NCBI RefSeq assembly: GCF_900106045.1
Contig: NZ_LT629802.1
Span: 5,789,068-5,853,067, forward strand
Source of the DNA: Pseudomonas mucidolens
GTDB lineage: Bacteria; Pseudomonadota; Gammaproteobacteria; Pseudomonadales; Pseudomonadaceae
DNA length: 64,000 nucleotides
Reading direction: 5' to 3'
Part shown: positions 17,114-24,835 of the stretch, in pieces
Numbering within the stretch: position 1 is the stretch's first letter
How the letters are laid out: every line of letters begins with the position of its first letter
The notes under the pieces: model-generated
Told to the model about the DNA's origin: nothing
Seen by the model: only the letters and a program-made list of their open reading frames with translations
Database searches by the model: none
Position numbers and translations under genes: made by a program

Positions 17114-18585
17114 TTACCAGCCTCATAAACAACTTCACCCATTTCTTCACCAAGTGCTCCACCAATAGTACCCGAAACAAAAGAGCCAGCTCCGACCACC
17201 ACAACGCCACAAGCCAAAGTGGCTAAACCGCCGGTCGGAACACCAAGTGCGACACACATAGCTGCAGCCGTGGAGCCTGTTAACGCCAAACCAACGGCCG
17301 CACCCCCTGCGACGCCACCGGCGAAGCTGCCAGTCTCGGTGAATTTGACTTTCTTGCAAGCTTCAGTGTTGCTGGCGCCACACACGTCCTGGATCTTTAT
17401 ATAAGAGGCGCCTCCTCCGATTGCGGTGCCTAGCCAGCCGCCGTACTTGACGTATTTGGCAGCCTTAGCGATCCCGTCCATGTGCGTGGCATAACCAGGG
17501 ATCTGATCCGGTGCACCGGCCTTGGTCCAGCGATGCACCAGACTACGGTTGGAAATGCCCAGGGCACTCTTCAGATTCGGATGATCGGGGAATCCAATAC
17601 TCTTTTTGGTGAACCTTGTGAGATGGGTATCGAGTTGACCAAACAAACGCTTACGTTCGACGAAAAACTCAGGTGAGCGAAGATGCCCGTCACGCAGGAA
17701 GGTGCTTTGATGCAGGGCCTCAATGTCGCGTAGCGTGTTTTTCACGCTGTCCAGGTTCGAGTCAAAAACCGCTACCCCTGTGCCGATAGAGGTTGAACCG
17801 TGTTTTAGAAACGATTCAATTTCGTCACGATGGCGGGCCATGAAGTCCGCCTCCTCAGGTGTGAGGGTTTGAAGCGCCGTATTCACCTTTTCCGCTGCCG
17901 CCATCAAATACGCTTCTTCACGCGTGCAGCGCAGGTTGTTGGGGTCGCTGAGCACAATCAGTTGGCCCGCTTTTACCTGATCCAGGTACGGGTTGAGGGT
18001 CTTGAACTTAGCGATAACGGCGGGGTTGCGCGAGGTGAATAACTGAGCCTCTAACTTGTCCGCCGTTGTGCTTTTGGGTACGACGTAGAACCCCGGCTCG
18101 TGTACTTGGATCGAAGCTGGCCATTGTTCACGGGGGAAAAATCGAGAGCTTTCTGGAAGGGGTGATGGCGGGGGTTCGACTGTGAGGGTGCTACGAGCAT
18201 TCGGGTTAAGCGTTTTGAGGTGTTGAGCATGGACAAACCGCAGTAACCGCCCAGGGTCTGGTTGCAATACGGGCCGAGTGAGCCGCATCAGCGGAATGCG
18301 CTTAACCGCATGGGTGATTGCCTCTTGGCCTTTGCGCGCCACGGCTAGTGACTGGTCCAAGAGGTTGCGCTGCTCTTGCAAAATGGCTTGCATGCCTTGC
18401 TCAGGGGTTTTACGACCTAGCGCGACATCATCGGCAATACGCTTTGCGTAATAGGCAACTTCCCGATTGAACTGCACGCGCGGAATACTGTGGGAAAGAT
18501 GGCGAGCGCTGACTGTGTGGGCTTGTCCGACTAACTTGCCAGCGGCGCTGTTGACGTCCCAGATGTCATAACCGTTCGGGCTCAT
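17110..18585 (-). CDS. Putative Hcp-associated T6SS effector, likely membrane-targeting
   Basis: A 491-residue protein starting at ATG 18585 (MSPNGYDIWDVNSA; GAGG upstream; ATGA overlap with hcp). Residues 1-100 are polar and helical. Residues about 148-205 (FYVVPKSTT, LFTSRNPAV, LNPYLDQVKAGQLIVLSDP) look like a LysM-type fold. A long helical part follows to about 360. The C-terminal 130 residues hold several Gly/Ala-rich hydrophobic segments (YGGWLGTAIGGGASYI, FAGGVAGGAAVGLALTG, and a final stretch from AAAMCVALG to FVSGTIGGALGEEMGEV) of glycine-zipper type, as in pore-forming toxins. No nuclease, lipase or amidase motif is seen. Effector function is inferred from the hcp and putative immunity neighbours. 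Confidence 0.65.
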   Translation of the reverse strand: MSPNGYDIWDVNSAAGKLVGQAHTVSARHLSHSIPRVQFNREVAYYAKRIADDVALGRKTPEQGMQAILQEQRNLLDQSLAVARKGQEAITHAVKRIPLMRLTRPVLQPDPGRLLRFVHAQHLKTLNPNARSTLTVEPPPSPLPESSRFFPREQWPASIQVHEPGFYVVPKSTTADKLEAQLFTSRNPAVIAKFKTLNPYLDQVKAGQLIVLSDPNNLRCTREEAYLMAAAEKVNTALQTLTPEEADFMARHRDEIESFLKHGSTSIGTGVAVFDSNLDSVKNTLRDIEALHQSTFLRDGHLRSPEFFVERKRLFGQLDTHLTRFTKKSIGFPDHPNLKSALGISNRSLVHRWTKAGAPDQIPGYATHMDGIAKAAKYVKYGGWLGTAIGGGASYIKIQDVCGASNTEACKKVKFTETGSFAGGVAGGAAVGLALTGSTAAAMCVALGVPTGGLATLACGVVVVGAGSFVSGTIGGALGEEMGEVVYEAGK

Positions 18586-19067
18586 CCCTCTTCGCCCCAG
18601 GAGCTGTGGCCGGTGGTCCCTGCCAAGTGGTGGGTCCAAGTAATTTCGCGGTAGCGAATCGCCAACTGCTCTTCAGGCTCGGCGTCGCTTAGCAAAACAA
18701 CATGAGGCATTTCAAACGTTAGATCGGCAATGATTCCGCCATTGATCGAGATTGAATAGAACTTTTCCTGTAAGCCAAAGGACGACATTCGGTAGAAACA
18801 GATCGTGCAGTTTATTTCTTCTCGGCTTGAGAGCGCTTGAGCGAGTAACGGGGAGGACTTATCGACGGCTTTTGTGATGATAATCGGGTTGTGCGTGGGC
18901 TTATTGATATTCCCAATATTTACCATGTTGTGCTGGTAAGCCAGCACCATAATTTCGTCGGTATGGTCTGACTGATATTTGTTGCCGATGGAATCGGGTG
19001 TTGAGCAGCCCGCTGAAATCAGTCCTTGAGCCTTACCAGTGATGGTCATGTAACCTGGGTTCGCCAT
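18582..19067 (-). CDS. hcp: Hcp family type VI secretion protein (orphan)
   Basis: Hcp forms the hexameric rings of the T6SS inner tube and can carry effectors. This 161-residue protein has the enterobacterial-type Hcp pattern: YMTITGKAQGLISAGCST, SIGNKYQSDHTDEIMVLAYQ, the conserved KAVDKSSPLL, CTICFYRMSSFGLQEKFYSI and the C-terminal ITWTHHLAGTTGHSSW. No tssA-M, clpV or vgrG gene lies in the window, so it must work with a T6SS encoded elsewhere. AGGAGA lies before ATG 19067. It is the first gene of a three-gene set joined by ATGA overlaps. Confidence 0.92.
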   Translation of the reverse strand: MANPGYMTITGKAQGLISAGCSTPDSIGNKYQSDHTDEIMVLAYQHNMVNIGNINKPTHNPIIITKAVDKSSPLLAQALSSREEINCTICFYRMSSFGLQEKFYSISINGGIIADLTFEMPHVVLLSDAEPEEQLAIRYREITWTHHLAGTTGHSSWGEEG

Positions 19068-19639
19068 GCGTGCTTCTCCTTTTTTTCAGCACGACAGTCT
19101 ATTGTGGAGGAGGCAGGCAGGCTGTAGGGCGCTTCCGAAAAGACATGCGAAACGTGTCGTATCTAGGTTCCACGGCGACTCCGTGAAAGATCTAGCCAGG
19201 TCGCAAAACCATTAAGTGCACTTTCTGTTTCGTTGCTCTCCAAACTTCGCACTCAACTGCTGGTCCAGGTCGAATGCAAATGGGTGGTCAGTGCGTAGGC
19301 GGTTGACTGGTCACGGTCGCATGCAAATGAATGGTCAGATCCACGCAATTACGCAAGCAGCTAACTCAACTGATGACTCACGAAGCAAAATTACGGTGAA
19401 CCCCGTAACCAGGATTTCGGCTGGCTCACAATCACGGGAATACACAGAAATAGCGCCAAATTTGATATAGCGCATGGTGCCTACGATGTGATTCAGAGCT
19501 AAATTTTTAATCAAACTCCTGTCGTCGACCTTCTACTTTTGAGTCAAACAGCGAATCAAAATTGACTGTCAAAGTGCTATCGTCAATTCCGTCTGAGGGC
19601 GAGAAAATGCTGGGCTTTGGCCGGTGTCAAACGTGCTGC
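19068..19639. other. Gene-free right arm of cassette (hcp upstream region)
   Basis: About 570 bases without a convincing gene, AT-richer than the chromosome around it. It should contain the hcp promoter on the minus strand. It holds the IS21-like repeat block at 19246-19340 and a short CACGG/CCGTG hairpin near 19172. The stretch 19345-19620 shows nothing I can name. The cassette ends at the 16-bp repeat at 19640. Confidence 0.6.
19246..19340. mobile_element. Remnant of an insertion sequence end, IS21-like
   Basis: Four consecutive units of 23-24 bases (19246-19269, 19270-19293, 19294-19316, 19317-19340) each carry a TGGTC core near the end. Units 2 and 4 are closest, sharing ATGCAAATG and TGGTCAG; units 1 and 3 are more divergent. 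Multiple short repeats at the termini are a hallmark of IS21-family elements. No istA or istB sequence is present, so only an end remains. The family assignment rests on this pattern alone. Confidence 0.4.
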
Positions 19640-19655
19640 GGCTATTTGATAAAGC
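19640..19655 (+). repeat. 16-bp direct repeat at right cassette boundary
   Basis: GGCTATTTGATAAAGC lies directly before the right copy of the 352-bp duplication and pairs with 16442-16457 (one mismatch). Together the repeats delimit a cassette of about 3.2 kb. Confidence 0.7.
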
Positions 19656-20007
19656 GCATTACTGGCCGGATGATCCGCTGGTGGCAGAGGCCACGGCGCG
19701 GATCAAACCGCGCAAGTAATTACTGCGCCGCCGGTAGCAGGAAGCGCGCTATCACTGGCAAGTGATCGGAGATCCGCAGGGTGTCGCTCTGCCTCACCCG
19801 CGCCTCAACCCGCTTCAGGCGCGGACTGTAGAACAGATAGTCGAGCGTGCGATCCGGCCCGTCGAGGCTCGGGTCGTTGGGGAAGTGCGTCAGCCATTGG
19901 GCCCGATCGATCCCGCTGGATTGACTGTTGCGAGGGATCATCGGGTATTTGTCCCACAGCAGATGCAGCTCACTGTCCGGCGAGTATTGCCCGCGTTTGT
20001 CGGCATC
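19656..20007. repeat. 352-bp direct duplication, right copy
   Basis: This copy carries the last 20 or so codons of hrpB detached from the helicase gene (HYWPDDPLVAEATARIKPRK and stop, ending at 19719), then the 3' end of the complete EEP gene. It differs from the left copy at about eight transitions. Past 20007 the sequence continues as normal EEP gene, whereas the left copy switches to cassette DNA. Confidence 0.93.
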
Positions 20008-20808
20008 CAGGCGCAGGAACTGACCCAAGGGCAACAGGTTGAAATCGCCACCGATCAGCCAGGGCGTGCCACGGCTTTCGAATTTATCCAACAGCTTGAC
20101 GGTCATTTGCACCTGCTCGCGGATCGCGCTGTGACCCGGCGTCGTGCTGTCCAGGCGGGTGTTCAGCACGGCCAACTGGCCCCCGTCACTCAACGGCAGA
20201 TAGCTGAGCAACAGCGCAGGTTTAGGCTGGAACTGGCGGCTGATCAGATTGGCCGAGGTCACCGGCAGTTGCAGGCGCTCGGCATGTTCGATCTGGTAGC
20301 GGCTCAACGTCACCAGCTTGCGCCCGACACTGCCGAAGATATGCCAGTCAGGGACGAAATCGGACTTCCAGTCAAAGGCCTGGACGCTGCACGGGTAGAG
20401 GTCAACCAGGCGCTCCTGGAGCAATGCCAGTTGGTCCTGGTAGTGGGAGTGTTTGGCGTCTTCGTCGAGTTCCTGCAGCAACAGGATGTCGGGTTGTTCG
20501 TCACGGATCACCCGCGCCACTTCGTCGAGGCTGAAGGCCATGTCTTCGACTGTGGGACGCTCGTCCGGGCCGTTGCCGTCCGGCGTGTCGTACCAGAACA
20601 CATAGTTCTTGCCCGCCAGATATTGCACGTTCCAGGTCATCACCTTGATCGCCTGGCCCGGCAACAGGGTCGGCGCGCGTGGGGCGACGCAACTGACAGG
20701 CTGGGTTTGCTTGTCGTCAGGACGCCAGGTCAGGCTGTAGATCAGGGCTGTCAGCAAGCCGGCGAGGATCAGCAGGCTTAGCAGGGTGATACGCAGTAAA
20801 CGGGTCAT
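19720..20808 (-). CDS. Endonuclease/exonuclease/phosphatase family protein
   Basis: A 362-residue EEP-fold hydrolase with an N-terminal signal anchor (LLRITLLSLLILAGLLTALIY), so the catalytic domain is probably periplasmic or membrane-held. EEP motifs in order are VMTWNVQYL, ILLLQELDED, the LNTRLDSTTPGH region, WLIGGDFNLLP and the terminal SDHLPVIARF with the catalytic Asp-His pair. The substrate (nucleic acid, phospholipid or inositol phosphate) cannot be told. The gene is conserved next to hrpB in Pseudomonas, but here they are separated by the Hcp cassette. A truncated second copy of its 3' end lies at 16152-16439. Confidence 0.9.
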   Translation of the reverse strand: MTRLLRITLLSLLILAGLLTALIYSLTWRPDDKQTQPVSCVAPRAPTLLPGQAIKVMTWNVQYLAGKNYVFWYDTPDGNGPDERPTVEDMAFSLDEVARVIRDEQPDILLLQELDEDAKHSHYQDQLALLQERLVDLYPCSVQAFDWKSDFVPDWHIFGSVGRKLVTLSRYQIEHAERLQLPVTSANLISRQFQPKPALLLSYLPLSDGGQLAVLNTRLDSTTPGHSAIREQVQMTVKLLDKFESRGTPWLIGGDFNLLPLGQFLRLDADKRGQYSPDSELHLLWDKYPMIPRNSQSSGIDRAQWLTHFPNDPSLDGPDRTLDYLFYSPRLKRVEARVRQSDTLRISDHLPVIARFLLPAAQ

Positions 20809-20879
20809 CGGCTCGCCTTATGGCGCTGCAAGACAGGTTCGGAGCATAACCGAGGGCGCCTCGCAGCCCAAGGGCCACG

Positions 20880-21542
20880 TCATTGTGCGTCGGCATCACT
20901 GGCGATCAGCATGAACAAACGGAACAGCACTACGCTGGTAAACAGCTGCAGGAAGCTGTGGGCGCTATTGATCAGGACCGCCAGCAGCGGGTTTTCCAGG
21001 TCGGGCCAGGCCGCGACGCTGGCGCCCTTGAGCAACCACAACGGGGTCATCACGCACAACAGGCAAACCAGGATGCGCAGAAAATGCCCGCGAGTCAGAC
21101 GGAAGCTTTCCTTCATGGCCGTCAGCGCCGGCATGCCGCGCAGTACCAGCAGGTATTCGGCAAAGGCCAGCGTCACCATCAGCCAGAGCCCCGGCAGGAA
21201 GTACAACGACAGACCCAAGAGAATCAGCAACGTGCTCATGGCCGTCAGCAGGGCAAAGCGTGGCCACAGGGCCAGCGACATGGCCAGCACCTCCATAGTG
21301 CGAGGCGACTCGCCACGGCTGCGGGCGTCGAGGAACAGGATCAGTGCTGCGGTGTACAGCGGGTATACCAGTAGCCCGACGATCACGCTGTAGCCGGCAA
21401 ACGCATCTTCGCCCAGCGAATGTTCGAGCACCTGTTGCAGGATCGCCTCGAAAATCACCAGCGGCAGGCATAACTGCACGATGGCGCCCAAGTTGCGCTG
21501 GAAAAAGTAGAAGGAGTCGCGCAGAACGTTCAACGGATTCAT
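20880..21542 (-). CDS. YciC-like (UPF0259) polytopic membrane protein
   Basis: A protein of about 220 residues with six predicted helices (for example VQLCLPLVIFEAILQQVL, YSVIVGLLVYPLYTAALILF, LLTAMSTLLILLGLSLYFL, GLWLMVTLAFAEYLLVL). The middle motif ALTAMKESFRLTRGHFLRIL is seen in the YciC/UPF0259 group. It has no known function. ATG 21542 (MNPLNVLRDSF) is favoured by similarity; in-frame starts also exist at 21551 and at a GTG at 21575, and none has a clear ribosome site. The EEP gene follows on the same strand after about 70 bases. Confidence 0.8.
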   Translation of the reverse strand: MNPLNVLRDSFYFFQRNLGAIVQLCLPLVIFEAILQQVLEHSLGEDAFAGYSVIVGLLVYPLYTAALILFLDARSRGESPRTMEVLAMSLALWPRFALLTAMSTLLILLGLSLYFLPGLWLMVTLAFAEYLLVLRGMPALTAMKESFRLTRGHFLRILVCLLCVMTPLWLLKGASVAAWPDLENPLLAVLINSAHSFLQLFTSVVLFRLFMLIASDADAQ

Positions 21543-21712
21543 CAAGATCATCACAGGCCGAAAAAGCAGGTGCACACTTTAACCGATCACCCACAAACGT
21601 AAACCTTGGGTAAAGACCATTGAAAGCCTGGTCGCCAGCCCCATTACTTGAAACCTGCCTTGCCCGTTCCGGGCGGGGCGCGGATTTCTACCGGCAATCT
21701 AACGAGGTCGCC

Positions 21713-22447
21713 ATGAACAGCGAAGAGCAAACCCTGATCGATGGACTGTTTTCACGGTTGCAGCAAGCCGAAACGGACTCAGGCCCCCGCGACGCCCAGG
21801 CGCAAGCGCGGATCAAGGAACACATGACTCGTCAACCCGACGCCGGGTATTTCATGACCCAGGCGATCTTGGTGCAGGAAGCTGCTATCCAGAGCCTGGA
21901 TGCGCAGAACAAGCAGCAGGCACAACAGATCCAGCAGTTGCAGGATGCACTGCAACGCAGCAAAGCCCCGACGCCGCCGGCCTCGAGCAGCGGCGGATTT
22001 TTGTCGAGTATCTTTGGCGGCGGTTCCCGCGACTCGCAACCTTCGCCCAATGTGCCGTCCTCGTCGGGCGGTGGTTGGCGTGAACCCGCGCGCCCTGGGT
22101 TTAACAGCCAGCCTGCGCCGCAACAGAATTACCCGCAACCTCAGCCACAGGCAGCGCCCATGGGCGGAGGCTTTCTCGGCGGCGCACTGAAAACCGCTGC
22201 CGGTGTGGCCGGTGGTGTGATGCTGGCCCAAGGTATCAGCAGCCTGTTCAGCCACGGTCAGCAAGCGCAGGTGGTGGAAGAAATCATCCGCGAAGAGCCG
22301 GCGCCCGCCAGTGACAGCGGCGGCTGGGGCAATGATGAGCCACGTGTCGCCGACAATGACAGCTACGGCAACGACTCCGACAACTTCGCCGACAGCGGTT
22401 ATGCCGACGATTCTTCCTTCTTTGGCGACGACGATTCCTTCGTCTGA
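21713..22447 (+). CDS. DUF2076 domain protein
   Basis: A 244-residue protein with the DUF2076 layout: an N-terminal helical region (MNSEEQTLIDGLFSRLQQAE), a coiled coil (about 60-90, AAIQSLDAQNKQQAQQIQQL), a low-complexity Pro/Gln/Gly/Ser segment (about 90-155), a small hydrophobic helix (GGALKTAAGVAGGVMLAQGI) and a strongly acidic C terminus rich in Asp, Gly and Ser. GAGG precedes ATG 21713. The family is widespread in proteobacteria and often called periplasmic ligand-binding-like, but no role is established and no signal peptide is evident here. Confidence 0.82.
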   Translation: MNSEEQTLIDGLFSRLQQAETDSGPRDAQAQARIKEHMTRQPDAGYFMTQAILVQEAAIQSLDAQNKQQAQQIQQLQDALQRSKAPTPPASSSGGFLSSIFGGGSRDSQPSPNVPSSSGGGWREPARPGFNSQPAPQQNYPQPQPQAAPMGGGFLGGALKTAAGVAGGVMLAQGISSLFSHGQQAQVVEEIIREEPAPASDSGGWGNDEPRVADNDSYGNDSDNFADSGYADDSSFFGDDDSFV

Positions 22448-22566
22448 TCCACGCTGAACCGGGGCGCGCTGTGCCCCGGTCTGATTTTTCTCGAAAACCT
22501 GCGCTTGGCTGGCATACTGACGGCCTTTGCGGGCCATTGCGTCCGCCAGTGCCATGAGGATACCCG

Positions 22567-23043
22567 GTGAAAAAAATTGCAGTGTTCGCCGATGTCCAGA
22601 ACCTCTACTACACCGTGCGCCAGGCGTATGGCTGCCACTTCAATTATGCGGCGTTGTGGGCGGATATCAGCCAGCGCGGGCAAATTGTCGAGGCGTATGC
22701 CTACGCCATCGACCGTGGCGACAGCAAGCAGCAGCAATTCCAGCAGATCCTGCGCAACCTCGGCTTCACCGTGAAGCTCAAGCCTTACATCCAGCGTAGC
22801 GATGGCTCGGCCAAAGGTGACTGGGACGTGGGCATCACCATTGACATCATGGATGCCGCCGCGAATGTCGACGAAGTGGTGTTGGCCTCCGGTGATGGCG
22901 ATTTCGATATGTTGCTCGACCGCATCATCCACAAACATGGGGTCGAAGCCGTGGCTTATGGGGTGCCGGGGTTGACGGCCAATTCGTTGATTCGTGCCGC
23001 CAGCCGCTACGTGCCGATCGAGGGCGCGTTGTTGCTCAAATAG
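22567..23043 (+). CDS. NYN domain protein (LabA/DUF88-like nuclease)
   Basis: A 158-residue PIN-like protein. The acidic residues expected for a metal-dependent RNase are visible in FADVQNLYY (Asp10), GDWDVGITIDIMDAA and SGDGDFDMLLDRI. The C terminus GVPGLTANSLIRAASRYVPI is typical of NYN proteins. The start is a GTG at 22567 with GAGG nine bases upstream; the frame does not open earlier with a better site. The DnaQ-like exonuclease follows after about 25 bases on the same strand, so the two are probably co-transcribed and may act on nucleic acid together. The substrate is unknown. Confidence 0.88.
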   Translation: MKKIAVFADVQNLYYTVRQAYGCHFNYAALWADISQRGQIVEAYAYAIDRGDSKQQQFQQILRNLGFTVKLKPYIQRSDGSAKGDWDVGITIDIMDAAANVDEVVLASGDGDFDMLLDRIIHKHGVEAVAYGVPGLTANSLIRAASRYVPIEGALLLK

Positions 23044-23068
23044 TTTTTTAGACGGAGTTGGAACAGGT

Positions 23069-23680
23069 TTGGAACGTATAGCGGTCATCGACTTTGAAAC
23101 CACGGGTATCTCGCCGAGCAGCAGTTGCCGGGCCACGGAAATCGCCGTGGTCATCCTCGAGCGAGGCCAGATCGTGGACCGTTATCAGAGCCTGATGAAC
23201 ACAGGCGTGCGGGTGCCGGGTTTTATTGAGCAACTGACCGGCATCAGCAATGCCATGCTGCGCAGCGCGCCACCTGCCGAGCGGGTGATGAACGAGGTCA
23301 ATGAGTTTGTCGGCACCACGCCGCTGTTGGCCCACAACGCCGCGTTCGACCAGAAGTTCTGGGATTTCGAACTGGGCCTGATCCGCCGTACTCGCCTGCA
23401 GAAGTTCGCCTGTTCACTGTTGCTTGCGCGTCGCCTGATGCCCACGGCGCCCAACCACAAACTCGGCACCTTGAACGCTTTTGCACAACTGCCCCACACC
23501 GGCAAGGCTCACCGGGCGATGGCGGATGCGGAAATGGCCGCCAACCTGACTGCCCACCTGGCCCAGGAACTGCGCCGCGCCCACGGCCTGCGTGAACTGT
23601 CCCATGACTTGCTGTGCAACTTGCAGAAAGTCCCGGCGGCGAAGATCAATGATCATTTGAAGAAACATCGCGGGTTCTGA
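23069..23680 (+). CDS. 3'-5' exonuclease, DnaQ/DEDDh type
   Basis: A protein of about 203 residues with the DEDDh exonuclease motifs: IAVIDFETTG (Exo I Asp and Glu), LLAHNAAFDQKFWD (Exo II Asp) and HRAMADAEMAA (Exo III His and Asp). It lacks any polymerase or UvrC-like extension, so it is a stand-alone nuclease related to the polymerase III epsilon subunit. The most likely start is TTG at 23069 (MERIAVIDF) with GGAG 11 bases upstream. An ATG at 22994 lies inside the preceding NYN gene and would add unrelated residues. Probable partner of the NYN protein. Confidence 0.85.
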   Translation: MERIAVIDFETTGISPSSSCRATEIAVVILERGQIVDRYQSLMNTGVRVPGFIEQLTGISNAMLRSAPPAERVMNEVNEFVGTTPLLAHNAAFDQKFWDFELGLIRRTRLQKFACSLLLARRLMPTAPNHKLGTLNAFAQLPHTGKAHRAMADAEMAANLTAHLAQELRRAHGLRELSHDLLCNLQKVPAAKINDHLKKHRGF

Positions 23681-23700
23681 CCCCGGCACAGAACCTTATC

Positions 23701-23836
23701 TGTGGTGAGGGGGCTTGTCCCCCGTTGGGCTGCGTAGCAGCCCCAAAACCAAACGCTGAATACTGCCTGATACGCTGCAAATCGTCTTTAGGCGGTCTGC
23801 TTCGCAGCCCAGCGGGGGACAAGCCCCCTCGCCACA
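23701..23836. repeat. REP-type inverted repeat pair
   Basis: Arms of about 40 bases at 23701-23740 and 23797-23836 match inverted with few mismatches around the cores GTGAGGGGGCTTGTCCCCCG and CGGGGGACAAGCCCCCTCGC. This is a second REP family, different from those at 7626 and 10330. It lies after the exonuclease gene. Confidence 0.88.
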
Positions 23837-23884
23837 GGATGTGTGGCGAACGTGACCCTTGCGATAAAAAGCTCGTTCGTCACC

Positions 23885-24193
23885 TCAGCGTGGATTTACG
23901 CAGTCCAGCGCCCGATCCACCACTCCCTTCGCCATTTCCACCAAATACATCACTGCTCGCTGCTGTGCATTTACCGGCTCACCCGATGCGTGTGCAGTCT
24001 CTATCGCGCAATGCAGCAAATCCGCCGCATGGGCGAGGGCATCTTCGAAGCTCAGGTTGTCATTCAAAATGAAGGTGGGTGCATCCGGGGCGCAGGCTTT
24101 GCGGTAGTAGTCAATGGCTCGGCGATTGAGCAGGGCGATTTCACTGAGGAGTTCTGCGTGGATATCAGTTGGAGCGGTGGTTGCTTTGGCCAT
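23885..24193 (-). CDS. DUF6124 family small protein
   Basis: A 102-residue cytosolic, mainly helical protein. The layout (a Pro/Thr-rich start, then NDNLSFEDALAHAADLLHCAIETA, then YLVEMAKGVVDRALD at the C-terminal end) matches the Pseudomonas DUF6124 (former DUF3077) family, which is often present in several copies per genome. Function unknown. GGAG precedes ATG 24193. It stands alone between a REP repeat and an empty region. Confidence 0.75.
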   Translation of the reverse strand: MAKATTAPTDIHAELLSEIALLNRRAIDYYRKACAPDAPTFILNDNLSFEDALAHAADLLHCAIETAHASGEPVNAQQRAVMYLVEMAKGVVDRALDCVNPR

Positions 24194-24514
24194 GATGAAT
24201 CTCCGGAATCTTTAACGCTCCTTCTCGTAAATTCGGACTTGCACTCCCGGTCATCGAAGGGCCGATGACGCGGAGCACATTAGCGATGGTCGTCAGACAG
24301 AGCAAGGTTGGAAAGCTCGCTAGGAAACGTCCCGCAAATGAAAGGGATCGATCTGGCTGGCCACTGAAGCATCTACTCTTTGTGACGGCTTTTACGCTCG
24401 TTCTGAACAGTCAGTAGGCTCAGCCCCGTCGGGGTGTCGGACCTTTCTGGTTTTTCGCTTCGCCAACCTAGCGCCATGTGTTGCGACCTAACATTTCGCC
24501 TGTCATCTACGTAC
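24194..24514. other. Gene-free region
   Basis: About 320 bases in which I see no gene. A short GCCCCGTCGGGGTG hairpin lies near 24423. The rest should contain promoters for the two divergent small genes on either side. Confidence 0.5.
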
Positions 24515-24793
24515 ATGGACTACGTTATGCAGGAAAGTGACCTGACCAGATTGGAGATCAGCGAAAAAGTCATTCAACTGTTTGTCGATATCATCGGCTT
24601 TATTGACCGAAGCCAGGTGACGGAGCACACGGATTTCATCCATGACTTTAAAATCATTGATGACGATTTGACGTGTTTTGTCATGCAGATCAAGTGGCAA
24701 TTCAAACTGTGCGCGACTCAGGAAGATTGGGAGCACATCACTACCATCAAGCAGATTGTCGATTTGATTGCCCTGCGCTCACAGGCGCAGTGA
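24515..24793 (+). CDS. Small acyl-carrier-protein-like protein without the Ser site
   Basis: A protein of about 92 residues, all helical in pattern, resembling the ACP-like DUF1493 group: LEISEKVIQLFVDII (helix 1), then HTDFIHDFKIIDDDLTCFVMQI where ACPs have the D-S-L motif, then DLIALRSQ at the end. The phosphopantetheine Ser is replaced by Asp (IDDDL), so it should not carry an acyl group. No ribosome site settles the start: ATG 24515 (MDYVMQES) and ATG 24527 are both possible. The AT-richer sequence and lone position suggest an accessory gene. Confidence 0.55.
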   Translation: MDYVMQESDLTRLEISEKVIQLFVDIIGFIDRSQVTEHTDFIHDFKIIDDDLTCFVMQIKWQFKLCATQEDWEHITTIKQIVDLIALRSQAQ

Positions 24794-24835
24794 GCCAACC
24801 GACGCCACAGCAGGCAAGCCTGCTATGGCGATAGT

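Noticed and set aside
16440..19655. Prophage or integrative element in the hrpB-EEP gap
   Set aside because: No integrase, transposase, phage structural or conjugation gene is present; the content is only the three Hcp-cassette genes and non-coding arms.
24503..24736. 77-codon minus-strand frame opposite the ACP-like gene
   Set aside because: Antisense overlap with a frame that has ACP-like pattern; it shows no family similarity and no clear ribosome site.
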